64,000 nucleotides of DNA from positions 162,953,455 to 163,017,454 of the forward strand of contig CM062294.1 in assembly GCA_031216915.1 (NCBI GenBank). The letters run 5' to 3'. Shown here piece after piece: positions 33,655 through 44,872 of the stretch. A model generated the notes under the pieces. It saw nothing but the letters and a program-made list of their open reading frames with translations. It had not been told where the DNA came from and searched no databases. This stretch comes from Pictodentalium vernedei (Eukaryota; Mollusca; Scaphopoda; Dentaliida; Dentaliidae). A program made the translations under genes and the position numbers. Positions within the stretch are counted from its first letter, which is position 1; every line of letters begins with the position of its first letter.

Positions 33655-33900
33655 TTAATCTTTTACCCAACGTAACGGCAAAACCGGTGTGAGAGGAATG
33701 ATAGTCCGTAGGAACGTTAGTCCCTCTGGACTATTATTCCGCGGAATTATAGTCCTAGGTCTAACATTCCTAGGAATGTTAGACCTAGGACTATAATTCC
33801 GCGGAATAATAGTCCAGAGGGACTAATTTTCCTACGGACTATCATTCCTGTCACACCGGCCTTCGCTATTCACAAAAGAATCCTTTCAAATTTTAATAAT
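33655..33900. mobile_element. TTAA-1 MITE fragment carrying a nested palindrome
   Basis: Begins TTAATCTTTTACCCAACGTAACGG, reaches aaaaccgg, and resumes after the nested element at ccggccttcgctattcacaaaa. This is the same order as in intact TTAA-1 copies (aaaaccggccagcgctattc). The right half is not recognisable. Confidence 0.75.
33688..33855. mobile_element. CCGG-flanked palindromic element, 168-bp form
   Basis: A nearly perfect palindrome starting tgtgagaggaatgatagtcc and ending ggactatcattcctgtcaca, with CCGG on both sides. The uninterrupted TTAA-1 host has one CCGG at this point, so CCGG is a 4-bp target duplication. The arms are built from smaller palindromes (AGTCCCTCTGGACT, ATTCCGCGGAAT, CCTAGG). 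It lacks the central 31 bp present in the copies at 43443 and 62006. Confidence 0.85.
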
Positions 33901-34307
33901 TTAATTATTTTTTAAATGTATTTAATGTGGTTGCTATGATTGGTCGAGTTCAATTTTTCATAACTCGAAGAATGTTTTTCCTATCGTATGAATAGTTTTG
34001 CTTTGTTTCGCTATTTGTCAAAACAAATTGTGGTCGTGTCGAATGGTGGAATTAAACTGTAATTACTGCAGGTGGGCTGTTTGTTGATTTGGTTGGTATT
34101 CACGCGGGTTGTTCACACCAGTATTTCCCCGGAGTATTCGAGACCGTGCCGATAACTGAGCGCATGTTGTAAATAATAAAACTGGCATCTTCACAAAGGT
34201 TGACACGATTGCAAAGTTATAAATGGCGGACATTTCGGCAGCTTCAGGGAACATTATAATCCAAGCAACCACTCTAAATTAAAGTATAACAATTGAAATG
34301 AATTATT

Positions 34308-34432
34308 TGTCACTTTATCGGATTATGAATGTGCGATGGGTGTGTTAAAATTTGCATGAAGTGCGTAGCACTTCATACAAATCTTTACACACACTACCAC
34401 CATTCATACTCCAATGAAGCAAAAGATAACAG
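34308..34432. mobile_element. Foldback element, copy 2
   Basis: Inverted arms tttatcggattatgaatg and cattcatactccaatgaag, with an inner hairpin tgaagtgcgtagcacttca at 34358-34376. Same family as 28810-28945. Confidence 0.7.
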
Positions 34433-34834
34433 ACGACAGTTGCCAATAAATACTTGAATAACATAATCGTTTCATCTTCTGTCCTTCAAACCTGTTTTAT
34501 GACTCCTCATTGGAATGAGATTGTAAACAATGTTTTTGAGACAAAAACGAAAATATAACTAACAAATGAATTGACTTAGCTATTCGTGTTGGGAGGAGGG
34601 TCAAAGACAGATGTAGAATGGTAAACACATTTTGCATGTATTCCGGTAACAGAGTAAGCTTTGATTAAACATCGGTTCTATTAAATGGATAGAAACGAGT
34701 CGTGGTGAAAAACATCCAACTACAAAAGAACTGCATTGGAGCTATGGCATACAATATTAGGCCTTGAATATAACTATAAACTACACTGAAAACAGTTACT
34801 TAGACAAAATACGAAACACTGAGAAAATGTTGGG

Positions 34835-35045
34835 AGCGCGGTGGCCCAGTTGTTAGGACATTGGCCTCCAAACCGAAAGGTCCACAGTTCAATCCCCGCC
34901 AGGAGTAACTGCGTTGTGTCCTTGGTCAAGGCATGTAATTCCGATTGCCCACGTGGGGCATGATGGCGCTCTGGGAACTAATGTGTACTGCACGTCGGTC
35001 TTGTGAGGAGGTTTTCTACTCAATGGCCAGGAACAAGCACAATGC
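34835..35045 (+). mobile_element. SINE, 3'-truncated
   Basis: tRNA-like head at about 34837-34905 with A box TGGCCCAGTTGTTAGG and B box AGTTCAATCCCC, then the shared body (gtgtccttggtcaaggcat, gattgcccacgtgggg, tactgcacgtcgg), lost after about 35045. The head resembles that of the copy at 60646 (read on the minus strand) and differs from those at 29204 and 40828. Confidence 0.75.
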
Positions 35046-35099
35046 CTGTGGAATTCCTACTTGATAGGTAAATATATATACAGTTACAGTACTGAGATT

Positions 35100-35350
35100 A
35101 CAAATATGGACATACAATTTCGACGGGATCGCGATCTGGTCGGAATCTTTAGTTCACTTTTTCCCAACGACACTCTAGAATCTCAACTGACGACAAACAA
35201 TGAAGATTGAGTATCAGATGTTATTTTTGTTTGTATTTGTTCCTCTACGCAAAGGTTTAATCAATAAACCTAGACACATTGAATGTTTCGCGACCGGGTC
35301 GCGATGTGATGAAGAAAGTGGCCAGTTTTTGTGATCACAGTACTGTACTC
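35100..35350. repeat. Old dispersed repeat pieces
   Basis: cgacgggatcgcgatctggtcgg-atct, cactctagaatctcaac and, further on, gaccgggtcgcgatgtg and gtgatcacagtactgtac match parts of the repeats at 5620, 8520 and 13990. The order suggests two pieces in opposite orientation. Confidence 0.45.
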
Positions 35351-35531
35351 TCCTTGTGAACATTAATTCAGTGGATATAGCTTCTTTCGGGTCCCGATGA
35401 AGAGACATTTGTAAAGGTTCAAACTTATATTTTTACCTTTTTATTATCCTGTAAGAAAGGTCAATTTGAATGTAAAGTTACTGTCATTATGGCAAAACAC
35501 TGGCTTAAAATTCGCCCACATAAATAGAGGA

Positions 35532-35672
35532 TATGGAATGAGTGTTTTTCTCATATAATATTTATGAAACGAGTCTAAGAATTTTCCGTTTTGGTGAACC
35601 TCTGGCGAGGCCAAACGGAAAATTCGGACGAGTTTCATAAATATTATATGAGAAAAACACTCATTTCATATT
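35532..35672. repeat. Long inverted repeat, 141 bp
   Basis: Arms of about 50 bases (atatggaatgagtgttttt... and its complement) separated by a short spacer near 35592-35608. The arms differ at only a few positions. It would form a stable hairpin as RNA. No second copy is in the window. Confidence 0.85.
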
Positions 35673-35729
35673 CTGTTTATCATATGCACACACACGCACA
35701 ACTTAGCCACTTAGTATGACTTTTTAACC

Positions 35730-35873
35730 CATCACCTAACTAGAGTTGCAGACGGCACTTGGAAAAACATCCTCGTGTAACTAAAAATTTTCATTTTTTG
35801 CTTCCAAAACATAGGTTATGACCCCTCATTGGAACGAGCTCTGAATGGCGTTTTTCTTGTAGGTAAAATAGTA
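35730..35873. mobile_element. TTAA-1 MITE, internally deleted
   Basis: Left end aacccatcacctaact, the caaaacataggttatgacccctcattggaacg arm, then a direct jump to the right end (gcgtttttcttgtaggtaaaat). The right arm of the palindrome is gone. Confidence 0.65.
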
Positions 35874-35927
35874 ATACAAAATAACCCACCCTAAATTGGA
35901 CAGATAACGTAAATTCTCCCTACTGAA

Positions 35928-36095
35928 ATTATGCAAATGCGACCCAGTTGTATTTTGTTTAGCCAATCAAATTGTCCAGTTTTGAAATTGACCAATGAAA
36001 GCTCCCAACTCTAATTATGCAAATTATGAAAATGTGGCACAGTTGTATTTTGTTCAGCCAATCAAATTGTCTAGTTTTGAAATTGACCAATGAAA
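35928..36095. repeat. Tandem pair of about 86 bp with octamer and CCAAT motifs
   Basis: Two direct copies, ATGCAAAT at 35931 and again at 36017, each followed by cagttgtattttgtt-agccaatcaaattgt, agttttgaaattgaccaatgaaa. Each unit has one octamer-like ATGCAAAT and two CCAAT boxes. These are common promoter motifs, but no coding sequence is nearby, so a regulatory role is only a possibility. Confidence 0.8.
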
Positions 36096-36204
36096 TTGAC
36101 GGAAGTCTTTATTTATCACTGATTAATATGAAAACAAAATATCAAATGTTTTAAAGTGAACAAAACGGACGAGTCATATGATAAAAAGCTATAGTCTATC
36201 GTTA

Positions 36205-36460
36205 ACCTTTTGGACTCTGATGGTATATTCATGCCAGTTCAGAGCCATTAACTTGTGAAGTCTACATTCGTTACCCGCAGAAAAAAACTAAACAAGATTT
36301 TGAAAGTGCAACCTTGAATACATTGATTGGTCTACCAGACAAATTCCCTGACCAACTATCTACTTTTTGAATTCAGGTATGATCACGATCATGGGCTGGA
36401 AAGTGGCCTTTTCGCGTGAAATGGATAAAAAATGCAATGGGTCAAACATAATTAAACCAT
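36205..36460. mobile_element. TTAA-4 MITE, decayed
   Basis: Starts gttaaccttttggactctgatgg, has tcatgccagttc, then caaccttgaata-attgattggtctacc, and ggctggaaagtggccttttc near the end. The order of blocks is that of 18612-18852. The palindrome is largely eroded. Confidence 0.6.
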
Positions 36461-37383
36461 TTTTCTGTTCATGCATTTTCAGGCAAAATGATTGGCTAAA
36501 GTGTTTCTTCTCATAACACAATGAACCGAAAACAAACACATTTAGGCCCGTCCTAAGCCACGCCCCCCAATATCTGTCTTAAAAATTACGTTGCACAGCG
36601 TGAATGGAAAAGAACCACTGCACGCTCATATTGTTTCAACATGAAAAGTAATTAAAATTGTTATCACCATATCAAAAGGACATTGAAACTAAAATTTAGT
36701 AAACAATGAAATCCTTTTCGTGCTTTTTGTTACATCTTCAATTTGATTATATGCAATAGGTGACCGTTTGCGTTCATCGTTTTACCCAAATCAAACGTAA
36801 ACAATGACCCGTCATAATAATCAACAAACTAAACTCACGCGAACAACACTTTCCAATTTCCAAATAGCCCGAATAAACTCTTTCTGAGACAAAATTCAAT
36901 CCATTTCATATCATCTGGGTTCATTTCGAACTCCACATTTACAAACTTTGTTTTCAATTTCTCGGGAAATGGTCAAAATCAGAATTCAATTTAACTCAGT
37001 GATGCTTTTAGTGACAACACCATCCCATCAAGTGGGAAAAGAGATTAAAGTTTTGTGTGGGCGTGGCCTATGTCGTTCCTTTTAACTTACACAATCTATT
37101 AGTCAACAAAATATTTAATGACACAAGAACGTGTTTCAGTGAAATGTATCGTTATTTCAAACGGAATTTTAGAAATTCAGTTATCGCTAGGAAGTATGAT
37201 ATTATTTTAACTCCGCAAAGTAGAGAGTGTTTAAATATATTGCCCCTCAAGTTTAATTATGAGGAATGATCGCTTATTTCTGTCTATTTCTTCAGCTACA
37301 CCCATTTACACAATTTGTCCTTTGTTTTTTTGGGGTTCATAATTCAAGAAGTAGGCAGAAACAAACGATCATTCCTTCATTCC
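36461..37383. other. Unassigned DNA
   Basis: No gene or repeat recognised. The plus frames at 37057-37269 and 37266-37547 have no known domain, and the second runs into the duplicated block. Confidence 0.4.
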
Positions 37384-37715
37384 TTATATATTGTCCCTGG
37401 TGTGGTGGTCCCATGCGGAACACTTGTTCAGAAGAATTTGGAGCGTTAGGGAAGTTTGACATTTCAAAACCGGTTTACATATTGAAGGTCATCCCACATT
37501 TTTTCTGCAAAAACGTTCTGGATTCTTTGGCCACACCTTCGCGATAACTTGACCACGTCCTCTGAGGAAATCTGTTTGGAAACAATCATTTATTGTACCC
37601 AACTAAAAATCAACTCCAAGACTCTTTTCCCCAAAATGCGGCTGTGTTGATTTGAAATGAAAACAAATGTTTTCAATATATAATGAATTTCTCACAAAAT
37701 AGAACCTTAAGACTG

Positions 37716-37745
37716 CACCCCCCCCCCCCCCCCCACCACCCCCCG
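37716..37745. repeat. Poly-C tract
   Basis: About 30 bases almost entirely C (two short A-containing breaks). At the matching point in block B (about 50380) the sequence is ctgtctccatact, so the tract expanded in block A only. Confidence 0.9.
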
Positions 37746-37906
37746 CGAGTAATTAGCCGCATACGGGATAAACGAGAGTATAAATACAAATATATACAAG
37801 AAAGTTACAATTGTTACAATGAAGAAAGTCGAAAAGCCTAAATATCCCCCCAAACCCAAATCATGTAAAACAATTTACCTCGAGCCATTCTTGAGATTTC
37901 AGCCAG

Positions 37907-38510
37907 TTTATCAACACATACCAAAAAGAATATTTTATGTACAACAATCCTCCGCCTAATTAATGGAGATTCATATATTAAAAATATTTTCGTATATCAG
38001 ATGACACATATTTGCAAAATACAGTGCAAAATCAGACTGACGACCTTATACATAAACTATCATACACAGAAACAGAGTTTCAGAAATAAAAGAGACGGTG
38101 GTGAATAGGCTTTGAGTGGGTAAACGGTGTTTCATATAAAATGTGTTGGAAGTGCAATAGCATTAATACGCGCGCGTGAATTTTCCAAACAGACAATTAC
38201 GTGTAATCTGTGAAGAATACATAACTTGTTGAAGCATAGTTTCAGACATTCTTCCTCCAAGTGGACTGAAATTTTGCTTGTGCTTCTATGACTTTTAACA
38301 TAATTTGAGAGTTATCATCCGGTAGTGAACTCCACTCCATGAATGTTTTAGTGGAAATCTTCTCTCATGTACGTAGTGTATATTCTAGTTGGACTACACA
38401 GCATATATTAAGCATATTACTCTATCAAAGTATTTAAAACCATAGATTAACTAAGAATATCAGAACTCCACAAGCCATCTCCTACTTCTGTCACGAGAGT
38501 CTACTCCACT
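37907..38510. other. Unassigned DNA, absent from block B
   Basis: No gene or named repeat. In block B the two sides of this segment are directly joined, so it is part of an insertion in A or a deletion in B. Confidence 0.4.
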
Positions 38511-39511
38511 AATAATAATAACACTTTGGCCGGCCGCTGATTTGTCGCGGTTCTCGTATGAGAAGGCCTTGGTTACCCCTGTTCTACCAACTGCCTCCCT
38601 ATTCCCACACTTCGTCTCTCCTCCCAACACTCGGAGACGAACTGCCTGATGACATACCTTGCCCCATTCTTCCCAATCTCTCAGATTAGCATATTAACCC
38701 TTTCCTTTGAGTCGCCCCCTAACCACATGTCCTTCATTCTCAAATCCCACTTCCCCATTATACTCCCCGTGAATCTTGTTCTTTTAGACTGGTATTTTGG
38801 GCATTCTAGACGAAAGTGTTCCAGGGTCTCCATCACGCCCAAATTACACATCTGGCACTCCTTTTCACTGTTTTTCCCAATTTTTCCCCTCAGCTCCAGG
38901 GACCGCGACCACAGCTTGAACAACAGTGACCCCCAAAGGTGCCATCAAGGTACTCTTCAAAACCATGCTTCTCTTTATCACACAGGCCACCCAAAGATCT
39001 CTTTGATTTGACCCCCTCTCGCCAATTACGGTTACAATCCTCCATGACCCTTTCTCTGGCGATCTTTTTACCCTAGTTTGTCCCAACGTCAAGGTCCGAG
39101 ATCTCCAATGAGTAGTTTTCTACTAGCTCCCTCACTTGGACCATCCACCTCGTCTTGATATTTGAGTTGAAAGATCTCAGGAACATTACTTTACACCATC
39201 GGCTATCGGGGAGATTTACCAAATAATTAAGATAACCGAGTTTCAGTAGATCTATCCTGTCTTTGATCCTCATCCACCCAAGCTCACCCCTGATTGCTTC
39301 TAGCGCTGTGGCATTACTCGACCCTGTTATCCATCGGCCTGCATCGTTCTGCAGGATTTCCAAGCTCTTAACAGCCGTCTGGTTTGGAGGTACAACTTCC
39401 GTACCGCATGTTATACTTGGCAGACCCACCATTTCCCAAATGGTTTTCCCCACGAAAACCTTATTGAAACTGTTCTCCCTATAAGTTTCATTTGGTTAAG
39501 GATTCGCTTCC
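38511..39511 (-). mobile_element. LINE fragment, SGNH-ORF1 family, 10-bp target duplication
   Basis: A 1001-bp, 5'-truncated copy of the LINE family seen at 9123. The target duplication CTACTCCACT is exact at 38501-38510 and 39512-39521. On the minus strand it starts inside ORF2 at the RT thumb and runs to the (TTA)n tail at 38511. It lacks the poly-C tract of the first copy. Confidence 0.92.
38681..39453 (-). pseudogene. LINE ORF2 C-terminus
   Basis: Continuous over much of its length, reading GKTIWEMVGLPSITCGTEVV, AIRGELGWMRIKDRIDLLKLGYLNYLV and, after frame breaks near 39070, ECQMCNLGVMETLEHFRLECPKY, the C-x2-C-H-C zinc-binding pattern of many LINE C-termini. It shows what the broken copy at 12362-12960 once encoded. 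Confidence 0.85.
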
Positions 39512-39521
39512 CTACTCCACT

Positions 39522-40540
39522 GTGTAGAGCACAGAAATATATCCCATCGACAGGCAGTGCTGAACGCTAAATAATGACATGCATGACAATACTGCGTAGG
39601 TTTTACTTGGATGCCATAGAATTTTTGTGAAAACCTCTTTTGCCTTACCATTACAACAATATGAGTTGCCCTTCTATTGAGCTAAGCATCTTACAGCTTT
39701 TTCTTTTCTCGTTATTAGTCTTTCTGAAACACACAGACTATTGTTTTTTGTACGTTTTTTTTTTCTTTTTCTTTTTTCCTCTTCATATTTTTCTTATTCT
39801 CTTGTCTCCTGTCTTCTACCTACTTTCTTGTCCGCACGATAACTTGAAAACGAATTGCCTATCTTGCTGATTTTTGGCATACTGACAGACAGTCACAAGT
39901 TCCCGTGACCCTATGTTTTGCAGGTCGCTAGGGGCCTTGAGTATAGCCCAGTCGGCCACATGGTTTTCACTGCTCTAATTTCCAGTAATAGTAAATTCTC
40001 CTGAAGCAATACTATGTTGTATTTCTTCACAGTGGAGATAATGTAAACAAAAGTGGAGGTAGCTGTCAAACATTAAATGTTACCTGCTATTTCAATCAAA
40101 TGTAAGCTCCTCAAGCCAAGTTGAGAGAAATCGTTTGTTAAACAAGGAAATGAAGTATAAATTATTCAGTTCAATGCTTTTAACCCTGATATCTTTAAAA
40201 ATATTTCACCCCCAAAATAAGCCTCCATAAATTCTCTTTCTGTTTTATTTATTCCTGATGCCTTAACCCCTTTCACACAGACTTGAATTTATTGGATGCA
40301 GTAAATTCTGTTTCTCCAGTTTTATTTTATTTTGTTTCAGTGTTTTATTTATTTTTAACTTGTCTCAATATCGCACCAAGGCTCCTCTTAATATGGCGAA
40401 TACCTTAAAACTAAACTCCAAAAGCATCACTCTGATGTTTAATCCCATTTTTCTGAGGATATTTGAGATTTATTCTTTTCTGGTTAAAAGACTACTGCTA
40501 TACTGGGTAGAAAGATCTGCCACCAGTCAGTATTCCTGAT
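39522..40540. repeat. Region with partial copy at 58265-58600
   Basis: 39605-39700 (ttggatgcc, gtgaaaacc, caatatgagttg, cttctgttga-cta) and 40360-40515 (tcaatatcgc, tcttaatatg, aataccttaaaa, aaaagcatcactc, ttctggttaaaagact, tatactgggtag) recur in that order at 58275-58600. The sequence between is T-rich at 39755-39780 and has no gene. Confidence 0.65.
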
Positions 40541-40640
40541 GGTAGGAAAGTTTTTGGTGCCAAATTAAATTTTTGGTCGGTGCCAAATTAACGTTTTGGT
40601 GCCAAATGAAAGATTTTATTGCCAAATGGAATCGCATTAT
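40541..40640. repeat. Degenerate TTGGTGCCAAAT minisatellite
   Basis: Four loosely spaced copies of ttttggtgccaaat, each a small palindrome (TTGG...CCAA). A matching array is at 58160-58260, and two further copies are at 41758-41795 and 58690-58720. Confidence 0.7.
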
Positions 40641-40827
40641 AAAAGAGAATAGATTAATCATGTAGCGTCCTTTGATGGCAGCAGGGCGCCATCTGCAATG
40701 CTAAAGCATTGAAGATGGCGCATTGTTGCAAACAAAGTACTATATTTTAATTTAATATTACCTAGCTCTTTTTACTACTTTAGCTACAAAAAACTCACAT
40801 TACATTGGAAAATAAAAAAAGGCAAGC

Positions 40828-41197
40828 AATCTATTTATTTATTTATTTATTCATTGGTGTTTTAATGTCACATATTTCTGCACAATGGCTAATCATGACC
40901 ATGGCAGTTTTACGGGTGGAGGAAGCCGGAGTACCCGGAGAGAACCACCGAGCAACGGCGAGCAACTGTCAGCTCCCCAACATACGAACTCCACACAAGC
41001 AGGGCTAGCATTGGTTGAATACAGATTCACCATCGACGTGCAGTACGCCTTAGTACACAGCGTCACCGTGCCCCCACACGGGCAATGGGGGTGAAGTGTC
41101 TTGCCCAAGGACACAACGCGATTGTCGCAGGTGGGATTCGAACCGAGGACCTCTCGGCTTGCAGCCTGCACCTCTACCAACTGAGCAACCGCGCCCC
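40828..41197 (-). mobile_element. tRNA-derived SINE, full length
   Basis: The best copy in the window. Minus-strand head: GCGCGGTTGCTCAGTTGGTAG (A box), GGTTCGAATCCC (B box), then the conserved body and the AAATAAAT tail at 40828-40850. Length about 370 bp. The head keeps tRNA-like spacing with a TGC trinucleotide in the anticodon-loop position, but base-pairing is imperfect, so it is a SINE promoter and not a tRNA gene. Confidence 0.9.
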
Positions 41198-41317
41198 GCA
41201 AGGCATCTATTAACGTCTACAAATTATTTCAAGTTTATTATTTACTCACTGTTTATTCACACCAAATGAACTAGAAGCAAATTCATTTATTATCTCCCAA
41301 AAGGATTATAAAAGAGA

Positions 41318-41517
41318 TTAACTGGTTGAGGGCTAGATTATCTTTGGTGGCCTGAATTTGTTCATTAAAATTTGTTTTATTACAATTTTTTATACACAAA
41401 ATGTTATTTGCATTTGACTGAATATGGAAGACAAGCAAGGAAAATGATGGCTTTTACACAGGTACCCTAATTTTTTTTGAAAGCCCTGATAGTGGCTTCT
41501 AGCACTCAACCAGTTAA
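41318..41517. mobile_element. TTAA-3 MITE, shortened, reverse orientation
   Basis: TTAA at 41318-41321 and 41514-41517; ends AACTGGTTGAG and CTCAACCAGTT. It is 200 bp against 230-250 in the other copies because the central attggagagtg hairpin has been deleted. This copy has the cleanest TTAA target duplication of the family. Confidence 0.9.
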
Positions 41518-41949
41518 GCAAGATAAAAATTATTAAGTAACAAAGAAATATTTTGATAAGAATCAGATTAAATGGATAAACTGTTAATTTAGTCGATACA
41601 TAATAAAGAGGCATAATTATACTATAAATTACCCGACAGACGTGAATAATGTCTCACCTGTGTCGTAAGACAGCGATTTTATCGAAAACGACGCACTAAA
41701 ATAATAAACCACAAAGCCTTTGAGGCCTAATAAAAGTATATTTCTGAAGCAGAATTGTGGTGCCAAGTGCTGTATTTTTGGTGCCAAACGACATTGTTCA
41801 GTGCAGTTGGGACCACTGGCGCTCGACAGCCTGTACACTGCCGTCAGCATGCAGAGTCCCATTCCCCTCATGCTTTTTGATATATGTAACACTGACACGT
41901 TCATATCTGTTTGCAAATCTCCACAAACCATTGCGTTCATATAATGGCC

Positions 41950-42205
41950 TAACACTGGCTGAAGTCAAGTCAATGTTAAAGACAGGAGATGACAGGGCTT
42001 CTACGATCGCGACCTCTAGATACTGGAACTCATTGCCCCATCACTTGACTTGAGGGAAAAACAGACTATTCTGACATTCAAATAAGACTTGAAAACACAG
42101 CTCTGTGCAGCTGCTTCTGATTAATGTTTCAGATGTAAGTGATTTGATGTAAAGCCAAAGAGCACATGTGTGGGTTTTAGGCTTATAAATTATTATTATT
42201 ATTCG
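41950..42205 (+). mobile_element. LINE 3'-end fragment
   Basis: Encodes a typical LINE C-terminal stretch (SRYWNSLPHHLT, then REKQTILTFK after a stop) and ends in an ATT tail at 42190-42203. Block B keeps only its last 110 bases (50533-50640). It belongs to neither of the other two LINE lineages as far as I can tell. Confidence 0.7.
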
Positions 42206-42215
42206 TAACTACGGG

Positions 42216-42466
42216 TTAACCCTTTGACCCCTCGTTTCCGGGAATGGTATCGCCTCTGTGTATACTTAGGGTGAGATGGGCCAGTCCAATACCAATATAC
42301 AGGGAGCACAAAATAATAACTGCAGTCTGCAGCCATTCGGCTGCAGACTGCAGTTATTTATTATTTTATCATCAATGGCCCTTGTTTCGATCTCTTATAA
42401 TAAGAAGAAAATGGGACATAGTATGTTTTGGACGAAAAATCGGCCTAACGAGGGTTAAGGGGTTAA
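42216..42466. mobile_element. TTAA-5 palindromic MITE, block A
   Basis: TTAA-flanked, left end TTAACCCTTTGACCCC, right end GGGTTAAGGGGTTAA. Central palindrome aataactgcagtctgcagcc / ggctgcagactgcagttatt. The orthologous copy is at 50646 in block B, so it was in place before the duplication. Confidence 0.88.
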
Positions 42467-43075
42467 GAATTTACCAAATCCCTCAATTTACACACTTGTG
42501 TTTTAGAGAAGACGTCATGACCGTCGCACCAGTTCTCAGATCAGAGAGAACCAAACTACCCCAGTCATCCTCTTTCTCTCCCGCACCAATATGACATTTC
42601 CAACTGACATTTACGGCTGTCAATACAGCATAATCACACCGCATCTCTTTGTTACGGTATTAATTGAATTACTCATTAATTTCAATAGGACACTAAAGGT
42701 ACTTACGCTTCAATGTCAGATGCCTATCAACAGCTTATTACGGAAGCTTTCTTGGGTTAAAGAGTTCAAATTGCAGGTACAATATCAGGATGCGATTTTG
42801 ATTGCTATATATCCATGCTGCAGAAACAATGAACCTGTTGCTCCAATACAGGAAATTAATATCATAGAAAGGTTTCTTCTTCCTGTTTGGAAGTAAAGAT
42901 TTCCAGCGAATTTAAATGAACTTGTGGAAAATGGAAGGCGGTATTGTTCCATTGAGGTAACTCCATGCATGCTCAAGTGTCAAAAGACGCCTAAATAATA
43001 TATTAAAGTATAAATACAGAAAAAAAGATACTGTTGAGCTTAGGAGCTTGTTGAATGGACTAAATTTGCGATAAG
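42467..43075. repeat. Duplicated unique-looking segment, block A
   Basis: Matches 50894-51590 in block B at perhaps 85% by eye. A plus frame of 101 codons at 42591-42896 corresponds to an 80-codon frame at 51079-51321. The predicted peptides are similar (IELLI-FNRTLK, NNEPVAPI-EINIIE) but contain no known domain, and 5' parts differ, so coding is unproven. Confidence 0.6.
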
Positions 43076-43181
43076 TGCATCCTAACCGTCCGCTAAAACA
43101 ACAGCAAACGATAACAAATTTTAGCCAGTATAAGAATGTTAGTATTCCCTTTCTAACTCTTTGAAGGGTGATTTCTATAAA

Positions 43182-43302
43182 ATAATAATAATAATAATAA
43201 TAATAATAATTCTTTATTTCAGACACAGTGGTCCATAGAACACACGAAGAACATAAAAAAAAATAATAATCTATATATATATATATATATATATAAATAT
43301 AT
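43182..43302. repeat. (AAT)n and (AT)n microsatellites
   Basis: AATAAT repeats at 43182-43210 and an AT-dinucleotide run at 43271-43302. The minus-strand frame through them (IYIYIY) is an artefact. Confidence 0.9.
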
Positions 43303-43442
43303 ATGTTTACAATGGTAGCATCACACAAATACGCGGCAATGTACATGAGGGTAAGCATCAGCAACCCTGTTCATCTTAATAGTGTAAGAAATGAAACTTT
43401 TCTTGGTTTGTAAGTCGGAGCTTTCAAACAGGGTATTGCCGG

Positions 43443-43641
43443 TGTGACAGGAATGATAGTCCCTAGGAAAATTAGTCCCTCTGGACTATTATTCCGCGGA
43501 ATTATAGTCCTAGGTCTAACATTTCTAGGAATAGTAGTCCGCCGGACTACTATTTCTAGAAATGTTAGACCTAGGACTATAATTCCGCGAAATAATAGTC
43601 CAGAGGGACTAACGTTCCTACGGGCTATCATTCCTGTCACA
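43443..43641. mobile_element. CCGG-flanked palindromic element, 199-bp form
   Basis: Starts tgtgacaggaatgatagtcc and ends with the complement; flanked by CCGG and CCTG. The central 31 bp (ggaatagtagtccgccgg and beyond) missing from the copy at 33688 are present. Absent from block B, so it arrived after the duplication. Confidence 0.88.
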
Positions 43642-44009
43642 CCTGTTTTATTAATTGTTGTTCTCGCAATAAAGTGCAATATAACTAATTGATTAAATAA
43701 CAACACATTCAATGACATATTCAATGGGTTACATGTCAGTAATACGTGGGCTGAAGGAGGAATAAATGGGTGCTTAGTACACCCTAACCAACCAACAAAA
43801 CATCAGAAAACGAAAATAAATTCTAACCGACCGGACAACGTTTTGGAAAGACGGCTAATAAGTGAACACATTAAAATAAGGCCTAAAAAAAAGTTAACAA
43901 TCTGTTTGTGCTGCCCTATCGCATGGTCATTTTGGCAACCGTTTGCTCTCTTTTTGTATCCAATGCAAACTTGAAAAAATAATAATTAAATGGCTTATGT
44001 CTGATATTT
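43642..44009. other. Unassigned DNA, absent from block B
   Basis: No gene or repeat recognised. Confidence 0.4.
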
Positions 44010-44625
44010 AACCCAACTTAATACAATTGATAAACTTGTCCATCGTGTGCAACAAGGCTTGGAAAGCCTTATTGCATTCAAGGGACGAAATACACCACCA
44101 CCAGTTTTATTTTGTAGATTATGAGGCCAAAAATAATAACCAAATCAAGAATATGAACTTTTGATGGCAAATAAATAATCGCAAAAATAAAAAATAATTT
44201 AACAAACCGCCCGACCACTTGCAGTTTTACAAAATGGCCTCAGAAACAGACGATCTACTTTGGAGGTGGGGGCTAAATCGTTTTATCACTTCAGAGAACT
44301 AATAGTAATGATGTATTTTTAATATATTCTTCAGAATAACAAAAATACAAATACTATTTTTTATGTTTAGTTGTAGGAGGTATTGTTTAATTAAACACGG
44401 TTTCGGTATTTTTAGAATGTTTTAGACCGGGGTAAGAGCAGTAACATGCAGAAGAATGAATCTTTAATGCATTATACCATTCACCCAATCAAATCACTGG
44501 ATTTTAACTGTCAGGAAGTAAATACACATCTTTATGGCTAGATGCGTGTCTTCGTGGGAGTGAGGTTCTAGGTATTACTTGTGTGTTCTTGGCTCTTCCG
44601 TCGCTAGATGCACTTAAATATACTA

Positions 44626-44872
44626 CAGTACAATCGCCGTGCACTGGTCGTAATCCACGGGTTGGCAGTGGTGTCCACGCATGCGTTTTCCAGTTAATAA
44701 AAATCACCATCAGCAAAATTTCATATAATGAAGCACCGGGTTGTACCCGTTGCTTTATTAATTAAATTTTGGGCGATTATTCCTATAATTAGTGTTTGGA
44801 ATCTAATATTTTTGCGTCCGTGGAAATATTGCCCACCCGTGGAAGGTGACCAGTCCACGGTGACCCTAGTGT
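44626..44872. mobile_element. Pogo-like MITE 1, block A left copy
   Basis: Starts TA-CAGTACAATCG. It contains three successive small hairpins (tgcactggtcgtaatccacg, gtccacgcatgc region, gaagcaccgggttgtacccgttgctt), then the tattgcccacc block and gaccagtccacgg. Its right end is eroded. The corresponding copy in block B is at 53929. Confidence 0.75.

Noticed and set aside
43371..43724. Open frames on both strands through the CCGG palindromes (also 61970-62230), with repeated RGIIVLGLTFLGIVV-like peptides
   Set aside because: A perfect palindrome reads alike on both strands, so frames match by construction. The elements have no start context, and the peptide is only the translation of the stem modules.
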